Shown: positions 1 through 8,123, numbered from the stretch's first letter. The stretch: 64,000 nt of DNA from Prolixibacteraceae bacterium JC049 (GCA_023369685.1 SACZ01000007.1:186001-250000); one strand, 5' to 3'. Notes: generated by a model not told the origin, from the letters alone. Translations and numbers: made by a program.

Positions 1-551
1 GAAGCTAAAGCAACTAGTTTGCCATCAATTTGAATGCCATAATATTGAAGGTTATCTTGCATTGTTTCCTTTATAAACTCAGGCGAATGGATAGGAAAAG
101 GATAGCTTGCGAACACCTTCTTATAGATTTCTGCCATTTCTATGGCATCATCTTCTTCTAATCGCTTTATTGAGTATTTATGGGAATCGAGATCTAATGC
201 CTGAGGTTTATTTTCTAACAGTTTTTGTAAGCACTTGAATGATTTTTCCTCAATATTTTCTCGCCTACTCTTATGAATGTATTTGCATACAAAAAAAGCC
301 TCTTCTTTATGGTTATAAAAACCAGGAATAAATGCTTCCATTACAAAACCATGAGCAAAAAATACCGGAGCATAACACTTGGGAACCTTACAAAATAGTT
401 TTGAGTAATCATGCTTATCAACAAGTTCATTCAACTTTTCATGAATAAGATCTATATCATTAAAGTTTAACTTCATTAAATAAACCCGATCATTCAACTT
501 ACCATGCTGAATTATAGAACCTTCTCCTACGTGCTCAATTGTATCGTACAT
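1..551 (-). CDS. ablB: Beta-lysine N-acetyltransferase AblB (partial, cut by the left edge)
   Basis: The reading frame opens at an ATG at 551 and runs off the window at base 1, giving about 183 residues. The N-terminus carries the features I associate with AblB: a GSIIQHG stretch near residue 11 and DRVYLMKL near residue 21, and later an acetyltransferase-like start (SIKRLEEDDAIEMAEIYKKV) entering the GNAT fold. In this family, AblB acetylates beta-lysine made by lysine 2,3-aminomutase (AblA), producing N-epsilon-acetyl-beta-lysine, an osmolyte used under salt stress. The ablA gene would be expected beyond the left edge, but this cannot be seen. The gene diverges from the gas vesicle cluster, with about 490 bases between the two starts. 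The GNAT C-terminal part is missing from the window. Confidence 0.82.
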   Translation of the reverse strand, partial: MYDTIEHVGEGSIIQHGKLNDRVYLMKLNFNDIDLIHEKLNELVDKHDYSKLFCKVPKCYAPVFFAHGFVMEAFIPGFYNHKEEAFFVCKYIHKSRRENIEEKSFKCLQKLLENKPQALDLDSHKYSIKRLEEDDAIEMAEIYKKVFASYPFPIHSPEFIKETMQDNLQYYGIQIDGKLVALA

Positions 552-840
552 TTTCCTTTAATTATTTCTATTATATCAAATCATAAATTAAACGAATTAT
601 TACTACAAAATCAACACGAAAAGACCTCTCCTTTGTAGTTATAATTATAAAAGTTGTTTTCTATTTGAAGCAAAACCTACACTAACATAACCTCTTCATT
701 CCATCGATGAAATGTTAAAATCAGTATACCATCAGATTCATTTCATTTTATATCGAACAATTCCCTACATAACGTATAATCTTCTTTTAAAAAGAGGAAA
801 ACCACACACACAGTTGTGCGCTTTTCCAACATTAATATTT

Positions 841-853
841 CCTAAAATTTAGG
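841..853. promoter_or_regulatory. Candidate enhancer site for the cluster's NtrC-type activator
   Basis: CCTAAA-A-TTTAGG is a perfect 6-bp inverted repeat around one base. It is centred about 107 bases upstream of the -24 GG of the sigma-54 promoter, a usual distance for NtrC-family activator sites. Assigning it to the regulator at 13794-15206 is an inference from position only. No second copy was identified nearby. Confidence 0.3.
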
Positions 854-951
854 CTCTCTATTATTTTACTTTTTTTTCTTGCAATATAAACCTCTGAATT
901 GCAACTAGATTCTACGCCTTTCATCGTCCAACTTTAATTTCCAATTACGTT

Positions 952-967
952 TTGGCACATCAATTGC
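952..967 (+). promoter_or_regulatory. Sigma-54 (RpoN) promoter of gvpA
   Basis: TTGGCAC, five bases, then TTGC closely matches the RpoN consensus (TTGGCACN5TTGC). The GG at 954-955 and the GC at 966-967 are exactly 12 bases apart, as this promoter class requires. Transcription should start near 979, leaving a leader of about 67 bases before gvpA. The cluster itself encodes an NtrC-type sigma-54 activator with its kinase (12007-15206), which fits this promoter. Confidence 0.75.
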
Positions 968-1045
968 CTAAACAAGCAGCATTAAGGTAAACCTGTCCCT
1001 TATTCAAGAACAGGAATTTTTATTCACCATTTAAAATTTAGAAAA

Positions 1046-1252
1046 ATGGCAGTAGAAAAAACAATTGGTTCATCGAGCCTAGTAGAAGTAGTAGATCGTA
1101 TCCTTGACAAAGGAGTAGTAGTTGACGCATGGGTAAGAGTATCTCTAGTAGGTATCGAATTATTGGCCATTGAAGCAAGAGTGGTTGTAGCATCGGTAGA
1201 AACGTATTTGAAATATGCCGAAGCAATTGGATTAACAGCAAAAGCAGCCTAA
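1046..1252 (+). CDS. gvpA: Gas vesicle structural protein GvpA
   Basis: This 68-residue protein is the main ribbed-shell protein of gas vesicles. It has the family core: [19 protein letters not shown] near residues 11-29, then [31 protein letters not shown]. The length is typical of GvpA (about 70 residues). GvpA monomers are small, very hydrophobic and self-assemble into a gas-permeable, water-excluding wall. It is the first gene behind the sigma-54 promoter, and a 122-base gap with a weak hairpin separates it from the next gene. That spacing would allow gvpA to be expressed more strongly than the assembly genes downstream. Two further GvpA-family genes lie at 4887 and 10226, but this is the only one with the plain structural length. 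Confidence 0.96.
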   Translation: MAVEKTIGSSSLVEVVDRILDKGVVVDAWVRVSLVGIELLAIEARVVVASVETYLKYAEAIGLTAKAA

Positions 1253-1279
1253 TGCTACCTGATTAATCAAATGGTTTCT

Positions 1280-1315
1280 TGCTAAAACATCCTCTTTTCT
1301 GTTTAGGATAGAGCA
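1280..1315 (+). terminator. Weak hairpin downstream of gvpA, possible attenuator
   Basis: ATCCT (1289-1293) pairs with AGGAT (1305-1309), and the outer bases TGCT (1280-1283) pair with AGCA (1312-1315). The stem is interrupted and no strong T-run follows. Partial termination or RNA processing here would raise gvpA transcript over the downstream genes. That role is inferred from position only. Confidence 0.25.
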
Positions 1316-1374
1316 TGATTTGCCAAGAGCCTTAAACCATGTCTGTACTGTGTAAAAAGTCTAAAATGCTGTAA

Positions 1375-1983
1375 ATGGAAACATTGTCCATCAATAATTT
1401 AAACGAATTCATTGATAAACTCATTGGCTCATATGAATCCAGAATAAGTAGTATGCAGAAGGTGTTTGATCAGTCTGAGCATATCACTGAGTCTTCTTTC
1501 GATCTACTTCGAAATTTCAGTAATTCACTGAACAACTATAGAAAGCAAAGAAGAGAAATGAGTTTACAATTACGAGAAAATCTGGCACAAAAAGGTTCAT
1601 TACGAAGAAAAGATTACGACCAGATAATGCAACCTGTTTTGAATTGCCTTCATGAAAAAGAGGAGGCAACAGAACTATACTTTACCCAATTTATTGAAGA
1701 ACAAAAACGATTAATGCGTTCGCTGAAAAAAGGTATTTTGGAAATAAAAAACAATTTACCAGAAAACAGTTCTATAAAAATAAACTCATTCCGCACAGAA
1801 ATAAGTCAAGTTTCACAAGAGCTGGAATTGAAAAAAAAGCAGGCAATTCAACACTTTAATGATTTTCAACAGATTCACCAAAAAACCATAGAAACATTAA
1901 AAGAACTTCTTAAAAAAGAAGAACATATTGCCATCAAGGAAGTCAAACTAATGCATAGTAAGATAATTAACAAAGTAATTTAA
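1375..1983 (+). CDS. Coiled-coil protein of the gas vesicle cluster (GvpC position)
   Basis: I do not recognise the family of this 202-residue protein. It is almost wholly charged and helical, with no signal peptide or membrane segment. It contains an Arg-rich stretch (RREMSLQLRENLAQKGSLRR) near residues 61-80 and heptad-like Leu/Ile/Phe spacing throughout. In cyanobacteria the gene between gvpA and gvpN encodes GvpC, a helical repeat protein that clamps the outside of the shell. This gene and the next one occupy that place, so a shell-binding or assembly role is plausible. Clear 33-residue GvpC repeats are not visible. The gene is lysine-rich and AT-rich like its neighbours. Confidence 0.7.
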   Translation: METLSINNLNEFIDKLIGSYESRISSMQKVFDQSEHITESSFDLLRNFSNSLNNYRKQRREMSLQLRENLAQKGSLRRKDYDQIMQPVLNCLHEKEEATELYFTQFIEEQKRLMRSLKKGILEIKNNLPENSSIKINSFRTEISQVSQELELKKKQAIQHFNDFQQIHQKTIETLKELLKKEEHIAIKEVKLMHSKIINKVI

Positions 1984-2129
1984 TTCTCTTGGCAGCCAGT
2001 TCGACTACCTTCAAAATCTAGTTTATGTTAGTCCAACTACTCCCATTAAATTTAAATATCAACTAATAAAATTCCATAGTATTAACTGACAATAAAAGTC
2101 ATAAATATAATTAACAAGGAGAATTACAC

Positions 2130-3317
2130 ATGGGAATAGCAAATGACATCAAAAAGCTAAATGCCGAAATAATCGCATCATATCGCGAAAGAGCCGAAGC
2201 TTGTAAACAACGTTTAAAGGCAAATGCTCAACTTGCTATAGAAGTACAAAACACCTTAAAAGGTTTTAAGAAAGATCAGGAAGAAGTTGCCCAAAACATA
2301 ACAACTGATGCTGCTATTTTACGAGCTGATTTAAAGAAGTCGGAAAAAGAGCGATTAAATGACTTTCGAAAATTAATGACAACTATTGGTACTTCAATAA
2401 CAACTATTCAACAAGAAGTAACAGAGATACAACACTCTGCTTCAGATATGCTTTCGGCATACATGGAATCCCGCAGTAAAATGAGCAGGGAGCTAAATGA
2501 ACAATTCATAAAGTTTCAGGAAGAACGAAAGCGTAAAAATAAAGATCGTGAAAATGACTTCAATGAGTTTATGTCGAATATAAGACAAGAAGTAGAGCAG
2601 TCGAAAACAGCTCTTCGCACACTTCTTGAGTCTTTCTCTGTAAATCATAACAACATGGCAAAAAGTTTACGTGATGATCTAAACACTTACCAAAATAGTC
2701 TGGCTTTAGATACCTGCAACATGTTGGAAAGATTTCAAGAGGAACTAAACGACATGAGCCTTAAACTGAACGAAAAACTACTTCATTCTCAGCAATCTAT
2801 TAATGATAACGAACAGCAAAGGCTAGAACACTACCAGCAAACGATGCAAGAAATTAGCTCTAAAGTAACAAGCATAAAACAAGCCACTGCAAAATTATTG
2901 AAAGATTGTTCGCAGGAGCGTATACAAATGTCTTTAGAATGGGAAAGTCTTGTTCAAAAATTAAATGAGATCAAAAATGGCGATCAAGTTGTAAATATTA
3001 AGCCACCCAAAGAGCAACAGTCTCCCAAAGCAGATATCAGCTATAAAACAAAGAGTTCTAAACCTTCTACAGCAAAAAAAGTAATATTAGAAGAAAAGAA
3101 GCCCACTCCCCTTGCACCTAAAGAAATGAGTCTCGAAGAGAAAATAATCTCTTATGTTGCTGCACATCCCGAAGGTGTTAAGGTTTCAGAAATGGAAGAA
3201 CCGCTGGGAGAACAACGAATGAGAATTGGGTATTTATGTAAAAAATTATTGGAATCGGGTAAACTTACCAGACATGAGAATGCCTATTTCCCAAAATTAA
3301 ACAAAAAGAAGAAATAG
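2130..3317 (+). CDS. Long coiled-coil protein with C-terminal winged-helix-like domain (GvpC-like candidate)
   Basis: The protein has 395 residues. Residues 1 to about 295 are predicted helical and coiled-coil, with loosely repeated units of the type (M/K)SxxLxxxLxxYxxxxxxxxxxxL, for example around MSRELNEQFIKFQEERKR and MAKSLRDDLNTYQNSL. A Pro/Lys-rich linker follows at about 290-335. The last 60 residues (EEKIISYVAAHPEGVKVSEM, then RIGYLCKKLLESGKLTRHEN) look like a winged helix-turn-helix. The position between gvpA and gvpN and the helical repeats suggest a GvpC-type shell-strengthening protein. The terminal DNA-binding-like domain does not fit a purely structural role and may serve protein contacts instead. 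ATG at 2130 follows an AAGGAG sequence at about 2115, a rare good Shine-Dalgarno match for this phylum. Confidence 0.72.
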   Translation: MGIANDIKKLNAEIIASYRERAEACKQRLKANAQLAIEVQNTLKGFKKDQEEVAQNITTDAAILRADLKKSEKERLNDFRKLMTTIGTSITTIQQEVTEIQHSASDMLSAYMESRSKMSRELNEQFIKFQEERKRKNKDRENDFNEFMSNIRQEVEQSKTALRTLLESFSVNHNNMAKSLRDDLNTYQNSLALDTCNMLERFQEELNDMSLKLNEKLLHSQQSINDNEQQRLEHYQQTMQEISSKVTSIKQATAKLLKDCSQERIQMSLEWESLVQKLNEIKNGDQVVNIKPPKEQQSPKADISYKTKSSKPSTAKKVILEEKKPTPLAPKEMSLEEKIISYVAAHPEGVKVSEMEEPLGEQRMRIGYLCKKLLESGKLTRHENAYFPKLNKKKK

Positions 3318-3416
3318 ATAACTGAGCTCAATTACAACAGAGTTGTATTACCTGGATTACTTCAAGTTGTTGCCCCTGCCTGAAAATATCCTGTAGCATA
3401 AAATAATAACAGAAAT

Positions 3417-4385
3417 ATGACAAACGAACTGAATACTGTACTGGAACTAACACCACTGTCGGATTTTGTAGAGACAAAATATGTAAAAGACCTGACTCAA
3501 CGTGCTCAAACCTATATAAAAGCAGGATTCCCTGTGCATTTCAGAGGGCCATCGGGCACAGGAAAAACTACCATTGCCATGCATCTTGCCAATAAAATTG
3601 GACGACCTGTAATGATTATTCATGGTGATGCCGAATTTAAAACTTCCGATTTAATTGGAGGGGAAAGTGGATATAAATTCAAGCGAGTTGACGACCGTTT
3701 TATTCATACTGTTCATAAATACGAGGAAGACATGACCAAACAATGGGTAAACAACCGTTTAACATTGGCAGTAAAGCATGGTTTTACACTAATTTACGAT
3801 GAATTTACCCGATCTCGCCCTGAAGCCAATAATATACTTCTTCCTATTTTACAGGAACGTTTAATGAGCACTTCAGGTACTTCTGAAGGCAATTCATATT
3901 TATCCGTTCACCCTGACTTCTGTGCCATCTTCACATCCAATCCAGAAGAGTATGCTGGTGTAAATCGCACACAAGATGCACTTCGCGACCGAATGGTAAC
4001 TCTCGATGTGGATCACTTTGACTGGGAAACAGAGCTACGAATTACAATGGCAAAATCGAAACTTCCACGAGAAGAAGCAGAAATAGTAGTAGGAGTGGTA
4101 CGCAGCTTGCGTCAATCAGGCAAAACAGAGTTTGAACCAACTGTCAGAGCCTGTATTATGATTGCAAAGACACTAAACACTCTTAATACCACACCTTCTG
4201 AATCACAAATGGTATTTCGTCGAATTTGTCAGGATATTCTTACTTCAGAAACCAGCCGCATTGGATCTAAAACCAATCAGGACAGGGTACGTAACTTAGT
4301 AGAAGAATTAATAGACCAACAACAATCTCCTAAAACGACTACCCGCTTAAACGGGAAATCTCAATCATCAATAGCAACTCCTTAG
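3417..4385 (+). CDS. gvpN: Gas vesicle AAA+ ATPase GvpN
   Basis: GvpN is a MoxR-type AAA+ ATPase needed for normal gas vesicle enlargement. The 322 residues carry a Walker A motif GPSGTGKT (44-51) and a Walker B motif ending YDE (127-129). An FTSNPEEYAGVNRTQDALRDR segment includes the sensor-1 Asn and the trans-acting Arg region. The HGDAEFKTSDLIGG stretch after Walker A is typical of GvpN. The length fits the family. The last 20-25 residues are a polar tail. The gene follows the coiled-coil genes with a 99-base gap and belongs to the same plus-strand transcription unit by orientation. Confidence 0.95.
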   Translation: MTNELNTVLELTPLSDFVETKYVKDLTQRAQTYIKAGFPVHFRGPSGTGKTTIAMHLANKIGRPVMIIHGDAEFKTSDLIGGESGYKFKRVDDRFIHTVHKYEEDMTKQWVNNRLTLAVKHGFTLIYDEFTRSRPEANNILLPILQERLMSTSGTSEGNSYLSVHPDFCAIFTSNPEEYAGVNRTQDALRDRMVTLDVDHFDWETELRITMAKSKLPREEAEIVVGVVRSLRQSGKTEFEPTVRACIMIAKTLNTLNTTPSESQMVFRRICQDILTSETSRIGSKTNQDRVRNLVEELIDQQQSPKTTTRLNGKSQSSIATP

Positions 4386-4521
4386 TGTGTTGCTATTGAT
4401 TTATTTTAATAATACAGTGCTATAGTTAACATCAGTTGCTGTTACTCTTTTTTCAAATAAAGCGATAATTATAGCTCGAAACATCAAACATTGGATAATT
4501 AATAATTTTAAATTCCTAAAT

Positions 4522-4824
4522 ATGGAACGTAATTCATTAAAAGGTCTTCATCATATTTGTACACCATGGAGCTTGCATCGGAAAAGTGCTTCTGAAAAGC
4601 AACATTCTGTATTTATTGACCTTTACATGCAAAGTAAGCAGGCAAAACGCTTATTGGCAGAGAAAGAACGAATTGAACTCCGACTCAAAACAATCAATAA
4701 TCAACTGGAACATTTTCAAGCTTTGAAAGAGAGTGTTTTTTCCATAAATCCAAAGGAAACACAAAAGAAAGACACCTCAACAGAGGAAAAAACTCAATGG
4801 AATACTATACCCTTAAAATATTAA
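4522..4824 (+). CDS. Small protein of the gas vesicle cluster (gvpV-like position)
   Basis: The protein has 100 residues. The N-terminus (RNSLKGLHHICTPWSLHRKS) is unusually rich in His, Trp, Pro and Cys and looks like a conserved motif. Residues 30-70 form a short coiled coil (KQAKRLLAEKERIELRLKTI), and the tail is polar and probably disordered. It has no signal peptide or membrane segment. It directly follows gvpN, as gvpV does in the Serratia gas vesicle cluster as I remember it, so a gvpV-like role is possible. I could not confirm the family. Spacing, orientation and codon use fit a real gene, although the product is short. Confidence 0.6.
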   Translation: MERNSLKGLHHICTPWSLHRKSASEKQHSVFIDLYMQSKQAKRLLAEKERIELRLKTINNQLEHFQALKESVFSINPKETQKKDTSTEEKTQWNTIPLKY

Positions 4825-4886
4825 CCATTGATCCATGACCAATATGGCATTGTAATGAGGTATAAAATTAATTCAAACAAAACAAT

Positions 4887-5186
4887 ATGTCTAATAAAGT
4901 TTCCCATTCAGTCCAGACAACCAACCTGTCTGACATTTTAGAAAGAGTTCTGGATAAAGGTGTTGTCATAGCTGGCGACATACAAATAAAAATTGCAGAT
5001 ATTGACCTTTTAACCATAAAAGTGAGGCTTTTAGTAGCATCAGTAGACCGAGCACTTGAAATGGGAATTAACTGGTGGAAGGAGGACCCATATTTATCAT
5101 CGACAGCTACAGAAAATCAGTTAAAACAAGATCAACAACAACTACAAAAAAGAATCGATGAACTAGAATCGAGGTTAAATGAATAG
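4887..5186 (+). CDS. gvpJ: GvpA-family protein with C-terminal extension (GvpJ-like)
   Basis: The first 65 or so residues are a GvpA-family domain: LSDILERVLDKGVVIAGD, then IADIDLLTIKVRLLVASVDR. The EMGINWWKEDPYLS segment that follows is typical of GvpJ-type minor proteins rather than of the structural GvpA. The last 25 residues form a small coiled coil (QLQKRIDELESRL). In other organisms GvpJ is a minor component needed for nucleation or assembly. The total of 99 residues fits GvpJ, which is longer than GvpA. Assignment to GvpJ rather than another A/J/S/M subgroup is likely but not certain. Confidence 0.85.
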   Translation: MSNKVSHSVQTTNLSDILERVLDKGVVIAGDIQIKIADIDLLTIKVRLLVASVDRALEMGINWWKEDPYLSSTATENQLKQDQQQLQKRIDELESRLNE

Positions 5187-5290
5187 CTTTTGAGCATTTA
5201 ATAATAAAACGTCTCTCAATTTTTAAGCTCATACCATAATCAAGTAGAATACTTGAAGCGTCACAGAAATTAATTATACAACCTATAGCC

Positions 5291-6247
5291 ATGACATTGA
5301 ATAATTTGAAATATAGCAATCAAAAACTCCTGCTTTTTGGAGGTAAAGGAGGCGTGGGTAAAACAAGTTGTGCAACAGCAACTGCTATATCGCTGGCTCA
5401 AAAATATCGCACTCTGTTAATTTCAGCCGATCCTGCACATTCTCTCTCAGACAGTCTTGAGCAAACTATTGGATACAACATAAAGAACATAGAAGGAGTT
5501 AATCAATTATCGGCTCTAGAAATTGCCGCCGATACTGCTTTTGAGACTTTCAAGGAAGAACACAGAAATGAGCTCATACAGCTATTAGATACTTCTTCTC
5601 ATCTAGACAAAGAAGACATTGACCAACTAATGCAGCTAACAATTCCTGGAATCGATGAAATAATGAGTTTCAAGATTGTTATTGATCTGATTGAGCAAAA
5701 TGATTTTGAAAAATATGTTCTTGATACAGCTCCAACTGGTCATGTTCTTCGCCTGCTCTCTTCTCCTAAACTTTTAGATGCATGGATAAAGGTAGCAGCA
5801 CGCCTACGCTGGAAGTACAGATATTTCATTAGTCGTTTTTCTGGAAACTATCAACCCGATGATACTGATAATCTACTTATAACATTAAAGAAAACGGTAA
5901 AGAGAATCGAGAAGCTACTAAAAGACCCTGAAAGTTGTGAGTTTATTCCGGTAACACTTCCTGAAGCAATGGCTATGAATGAAACACAACGCTTAATCGG
6001 TAATTTGAAAAAGCATGATATTTCCATAAGGCATTTAGTTGTTAATCATGTTATGAAAAGTGGTTCGTGTCTGTATTGTATTCGTAAAAAAAATTCGCAA
6101 CTCCCCTACCTCAATACCATATCAGAACAATACAATTCTAAATATAAGGTGGTTTACCTTTCATCATCTCCAATAGAGATCAAAGGTATTAATTCACTAA
6201 GACAGATGGGTGAAGACTTATTTTCATCCAACCATTCAGAATATTAA
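5291..6247 (+). CDS. Get3/ArsA-type ATPase within the gas vesicle cluster
   Basis: This is a 318-residue deviant-Walker P-loop ATPase. It has GGKGGVGKTS at residues 17-26 with the signature Lys19, a DPAHSLSDS switch I region, and the ArsA/Get3 hallmark DTAPTGH at 145-151. A CxxC pair at Cys260 and Cys263 matches the place where Get3 dimers bind zinc. There is one ATPase domain, so it resembles Get3 more than the duplicated ArsA, and no arsenic genes are nearby. Get3-family proteins carry hydrophobic segments to membranes. In this setting an inferred role is holding newly made GvpA-type proteins soluble and handing them to the growing vesicle. Spacing to the next gene is 26 bases, so they are probably co-transcribed. 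Confidence 0.88.
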   Translation: MTLNNLKYSNQKLLLFGGKGGVGKTSCATATAISLAQKYRTLLISADPAHSLSDSLEQTIGYNIKNIEGVNQLSALEIAADTAFETFKEEHRNELIQLLDTSSHLDKEDIDQLMQLTIPGIDEIMSFKIVIDLIEQNDFEKYVLDTAPTGHVLRLLSSPKLLDAWIKVAARLRWKYRYFISRFSGNYQPDDTDNLLITLKKTVKRIEKLLKDPESCEFIPVTLPEAMAMNETQRLIGNLKKHDISIRHLVVNHVMKSGSCLYCIRKKNSQLPYLNTISEQYNSKYKVVYLSSSPIEIKGINSLRQMGEDLFSSNHSEY

Positions 6248-6273
6248 AAAATCTAATAATCATACAAATCAAA

Positions 6274-7317
6274 ATGAATCCGATCCAGTTTTACCTATAC
6301 GGTGTAATAGAAAGCAATCATGATTATCAGCTTTTTGAACAACTGAAGCATATGGGGTTAATTGTCATTCAATATGAAGACATCACAGCTCTTGCAGAAG
6401 AAAAAGCTTACATCAACCTAAATGAAATGAGTAAAGATGATCTAGCACACTTATTAATAAAACATCAAAAAGTTCTAGAAGACATCATGCAAACAATCAA
6501 AGCTCCCATAATCCCTATTAAGTTAGGCTCCTTCTCCCAAAATGCTTCGGAAGTACGTCAAATCTTAAAAAAAGGATATTCGCTATTTTCCAATACCATA
6601 GGAAAATTAAATAAACGGGTAGAAATTGATATTGCTGTAACTTGGACTAATTTCGAAGATATACTACAACAGGTAGCACAAAATAAAGACATTGAGCAAA
6701 CCAGATCTGATCTACTATCAAAGAATGGAAATATATCAGCTACCGATCAAGTAATACTAGGAAAACTAATAAAAGACAAGTTAGATGAAAAAAACATTAT
6801 AACTAAAAAATTAATTACCGACTGCTTATCATCTCATTGTGAAACAATAAAAGAGCACGAGATTATGAATGATCAAATGATTGCAAATCTGGCTTTTCTA
6901 ATTGAAGAATCAAAGATTCATGATTTCGAATCAGCACTAAATCAAATTGATAAGGCAATGAGCGGAGAACTGCATTTTAAATATATTGGCCCTCTCCCAT
7001 TTTATAGCTTCTATACCCTCGAAATCATCCACCTTTGTCATCAATCAATAGAGCAAGCAAGGTATACACTTCAATTACCGGGGAGGGCCACTTCTGATGC
7101 AATAAAAAAAGCATATTTAGCAAAAGTTAAAGAAATGCATCCAGATGTGAATCCAGAAATGTCAACCACCTACAATTTTGATGAACTCAACAAAGCTTAT
7201 CAATTATTGACCCAATATGCTAAATCAGTAGAAGTTCAGTCGGGCAATAATGTTATTTGTTTCACACAGGATTTGGTGAAAGCCAATTCAATTATTGTTC
7301 AATTTAAAGATTCATAA
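6274..7317 (+). CDS. GvpL/F-family protein fused to a C-terminal J-domain
   Basis: Residues 1 to about 255 are a divergent GvpL/F domain: FYLYGVIES at the start, an IIPIKLGSF segment in the position of the usual LPxRFGT, and GPLPFYSF near the end. A J-domain follows: helix II (DAIKKAYLAKVKEM), the His-Pro-Asp motif at residues 289-291, and helix III (FDELNKAYQLLTQY). HPD is the element by which J-domains stimulate Hsp70 ATPase. The last 30 residues continue in a short beta-like tail. The fusion suggests recruitment of DnaK to gas vesicle assembly sites. It is the first of three consecutive GvpL/F genes; the next starts only 14 bases after this stop. Confidence 0.9.
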   Translation: MNPIQFYLYGVIESNHDYQLFEQLKHMGLIVIQYEDITALAEEKAYINLNEMSKDDLAHLLIKHQKVLEDIMQTIKAPIIPIKLGSFSQNASEVRQILKKGYSLFSNTIGKLNKRVEIDIAVTWTNFEDILQQVAQNKDIEQTRSDLLSKNGNISATDQVILGKLIKDKLDEKNIITKKLITDCLSSHCETIKEHEIMNDQMIANLAFLIEESKIHDFESALNQIDKAMSGELHFKYIGPLPFYSFYTLEIIHLCHQSIEQARYTLQLPGRATSDAIKKAYLAKVKEMHPDVNPEMSTTYNFDELNKAYQLLTQYAKSVEVQSGNNVICFTQDLVKANSIIVQFKDS

Positions 7318-7331
7318 TAGAAAAAGACGAA

Positions 7332-8111
7332 ATGCAAAAAGATGGCAAATATGTATACTGTGTAATAGAATCGTCATACGACAGTTATTTTGGCGATTTG
7401 GGAATCGGGGATGAATCAATGCCCGTTACTACCATTGGATACGAAGATATCTGCATGGTTGTTAGCGATCACCCTATAAATAATCTGGAGGTAAACTCTG
7501 AGAACATACTCTCACACCAACACGTAATTGAAAAAGTGATGCAAGAATATGACAGTGTTTTACCAATACGCTTTGGAACTATTGCAACCAATGCTGATGA
7601 GATACGTAACTTGCTACAACGGCGTTACAGAGAACTTAAGGACCTTTTGTACAACTACAGGCACATGTTTGAAATTAATATAAAGTGCTGTTGGAGAAAC
7701 ATCGAGACTATCTTTCAGGAAATCAACAATGAGTATCCTAATATTTTTACAAAATGCAAACAAATTGAACAAAACACATTAGTAGACAAAAGTAGCTTAG
7801 AAGATAAAATGGCTCACACAGGCGAACTGGTTACAAAAGCTTTGAAAGAGAAAAAACGACAAGAGCAAAAAACTATTCTAAATGCCTTTAAAGCGATATC
7901 CTTTAACTACAAACACAATATAATTGTCGAAGATAATATGATTATGAACACTGCTTTTTTAATAAACAGTGGAAGAGAAAGAGAGATAGATCATATTTTG
8001 TGTGACTTAGATTTCCAATTTCACGACCGCATGGATATCTTTTTGACTTCACCCCTTCCCATTTTCAATTTTATCGATTTAAAAATATTACCTGAACAAT
8101 GGGAACTATAA
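7332..8111 (+). CDS. Gas vesicle protein GvpL/GvpF family (second copy)
   Basis: This is a 259-residue GvpL/F protein. The N-terminal half starts YVYCVIESS and contains HQHVIEKVM and VLPIRFGTIA. The helical C-terminal half has MIMNTAFLIN and ends in SPLPIFNF, the counterpart of the usual GPWPPYxF. GvpL/F proteins are minor assembly factors that bind GvpA-type proteins before or at nucleation. The length is normal. It is separated from the following paralogue by 12 bases, so they are almost certainly in one operon. Whether it corresponds to GvpF or GvpL cannot be told from sequence alone. Confidence 0.9.
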   Translation: MQKDGKYVYCVIESSYDSYFGDLGIGDESMPVTTIGYEDICMVVSDHPINNLEVNSENILSHQHVIEKVMQEYDSVLPIRFGTIATNADEIRNLLQRRYRELKDLLYNYRHMFEINIKCCWRNIETIFQEINNEYPNIFTKCKQIEQNTLVDKSSLEDKMAHTGELVTKALKEKKRQEQKTILNAFKAISFNYKHNIIVEDNMIMNTAFLINSGREREIDHILCDLDFQFHDRMDIFLTSPLPIFNFIDLKILPEQWEL

Positions 8112-8123
8112 AAGAGAGATACT

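Larger units (their letters stand above)
552..1045. other. Intergenic control region between ablB and gvpA
   Basis: No gene is supported in these 494 bases. The right part holds a sigma-54-type promoter for gvpA (952-967). Two short palindromes lie upstream of it, CATCGATG at 702-709 and CCTAAAATTTAGG at 841-853, and either could be an activator site. A 5-bp stem (CCTGT/ACAGG) lies in the presumed gvpA leader at about 993-1015. The region is AT-rich, with several A or T runs. Confidence 0.6.

Noticed and set aside
1038-1241. Open frame opposite gvpA
   Set aside because: It is the mirror of the gvpA coding bias (Leu-rich), with no family features and a real gene on the other strand.
1989-2006. 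Second sigma-54 promoter before the 2130 gene (TTGGCAGCCAGTTCG)
   Set aside because: The first half looks right, but no GC occurs 12 bases after the GG.
5291-6247. Arsenite efflux ATPase
   Set aside because: Only one ATPase domain, no ars genes nearby, and a Get3-type CxxC pair; the gas vesicle setting fits better.
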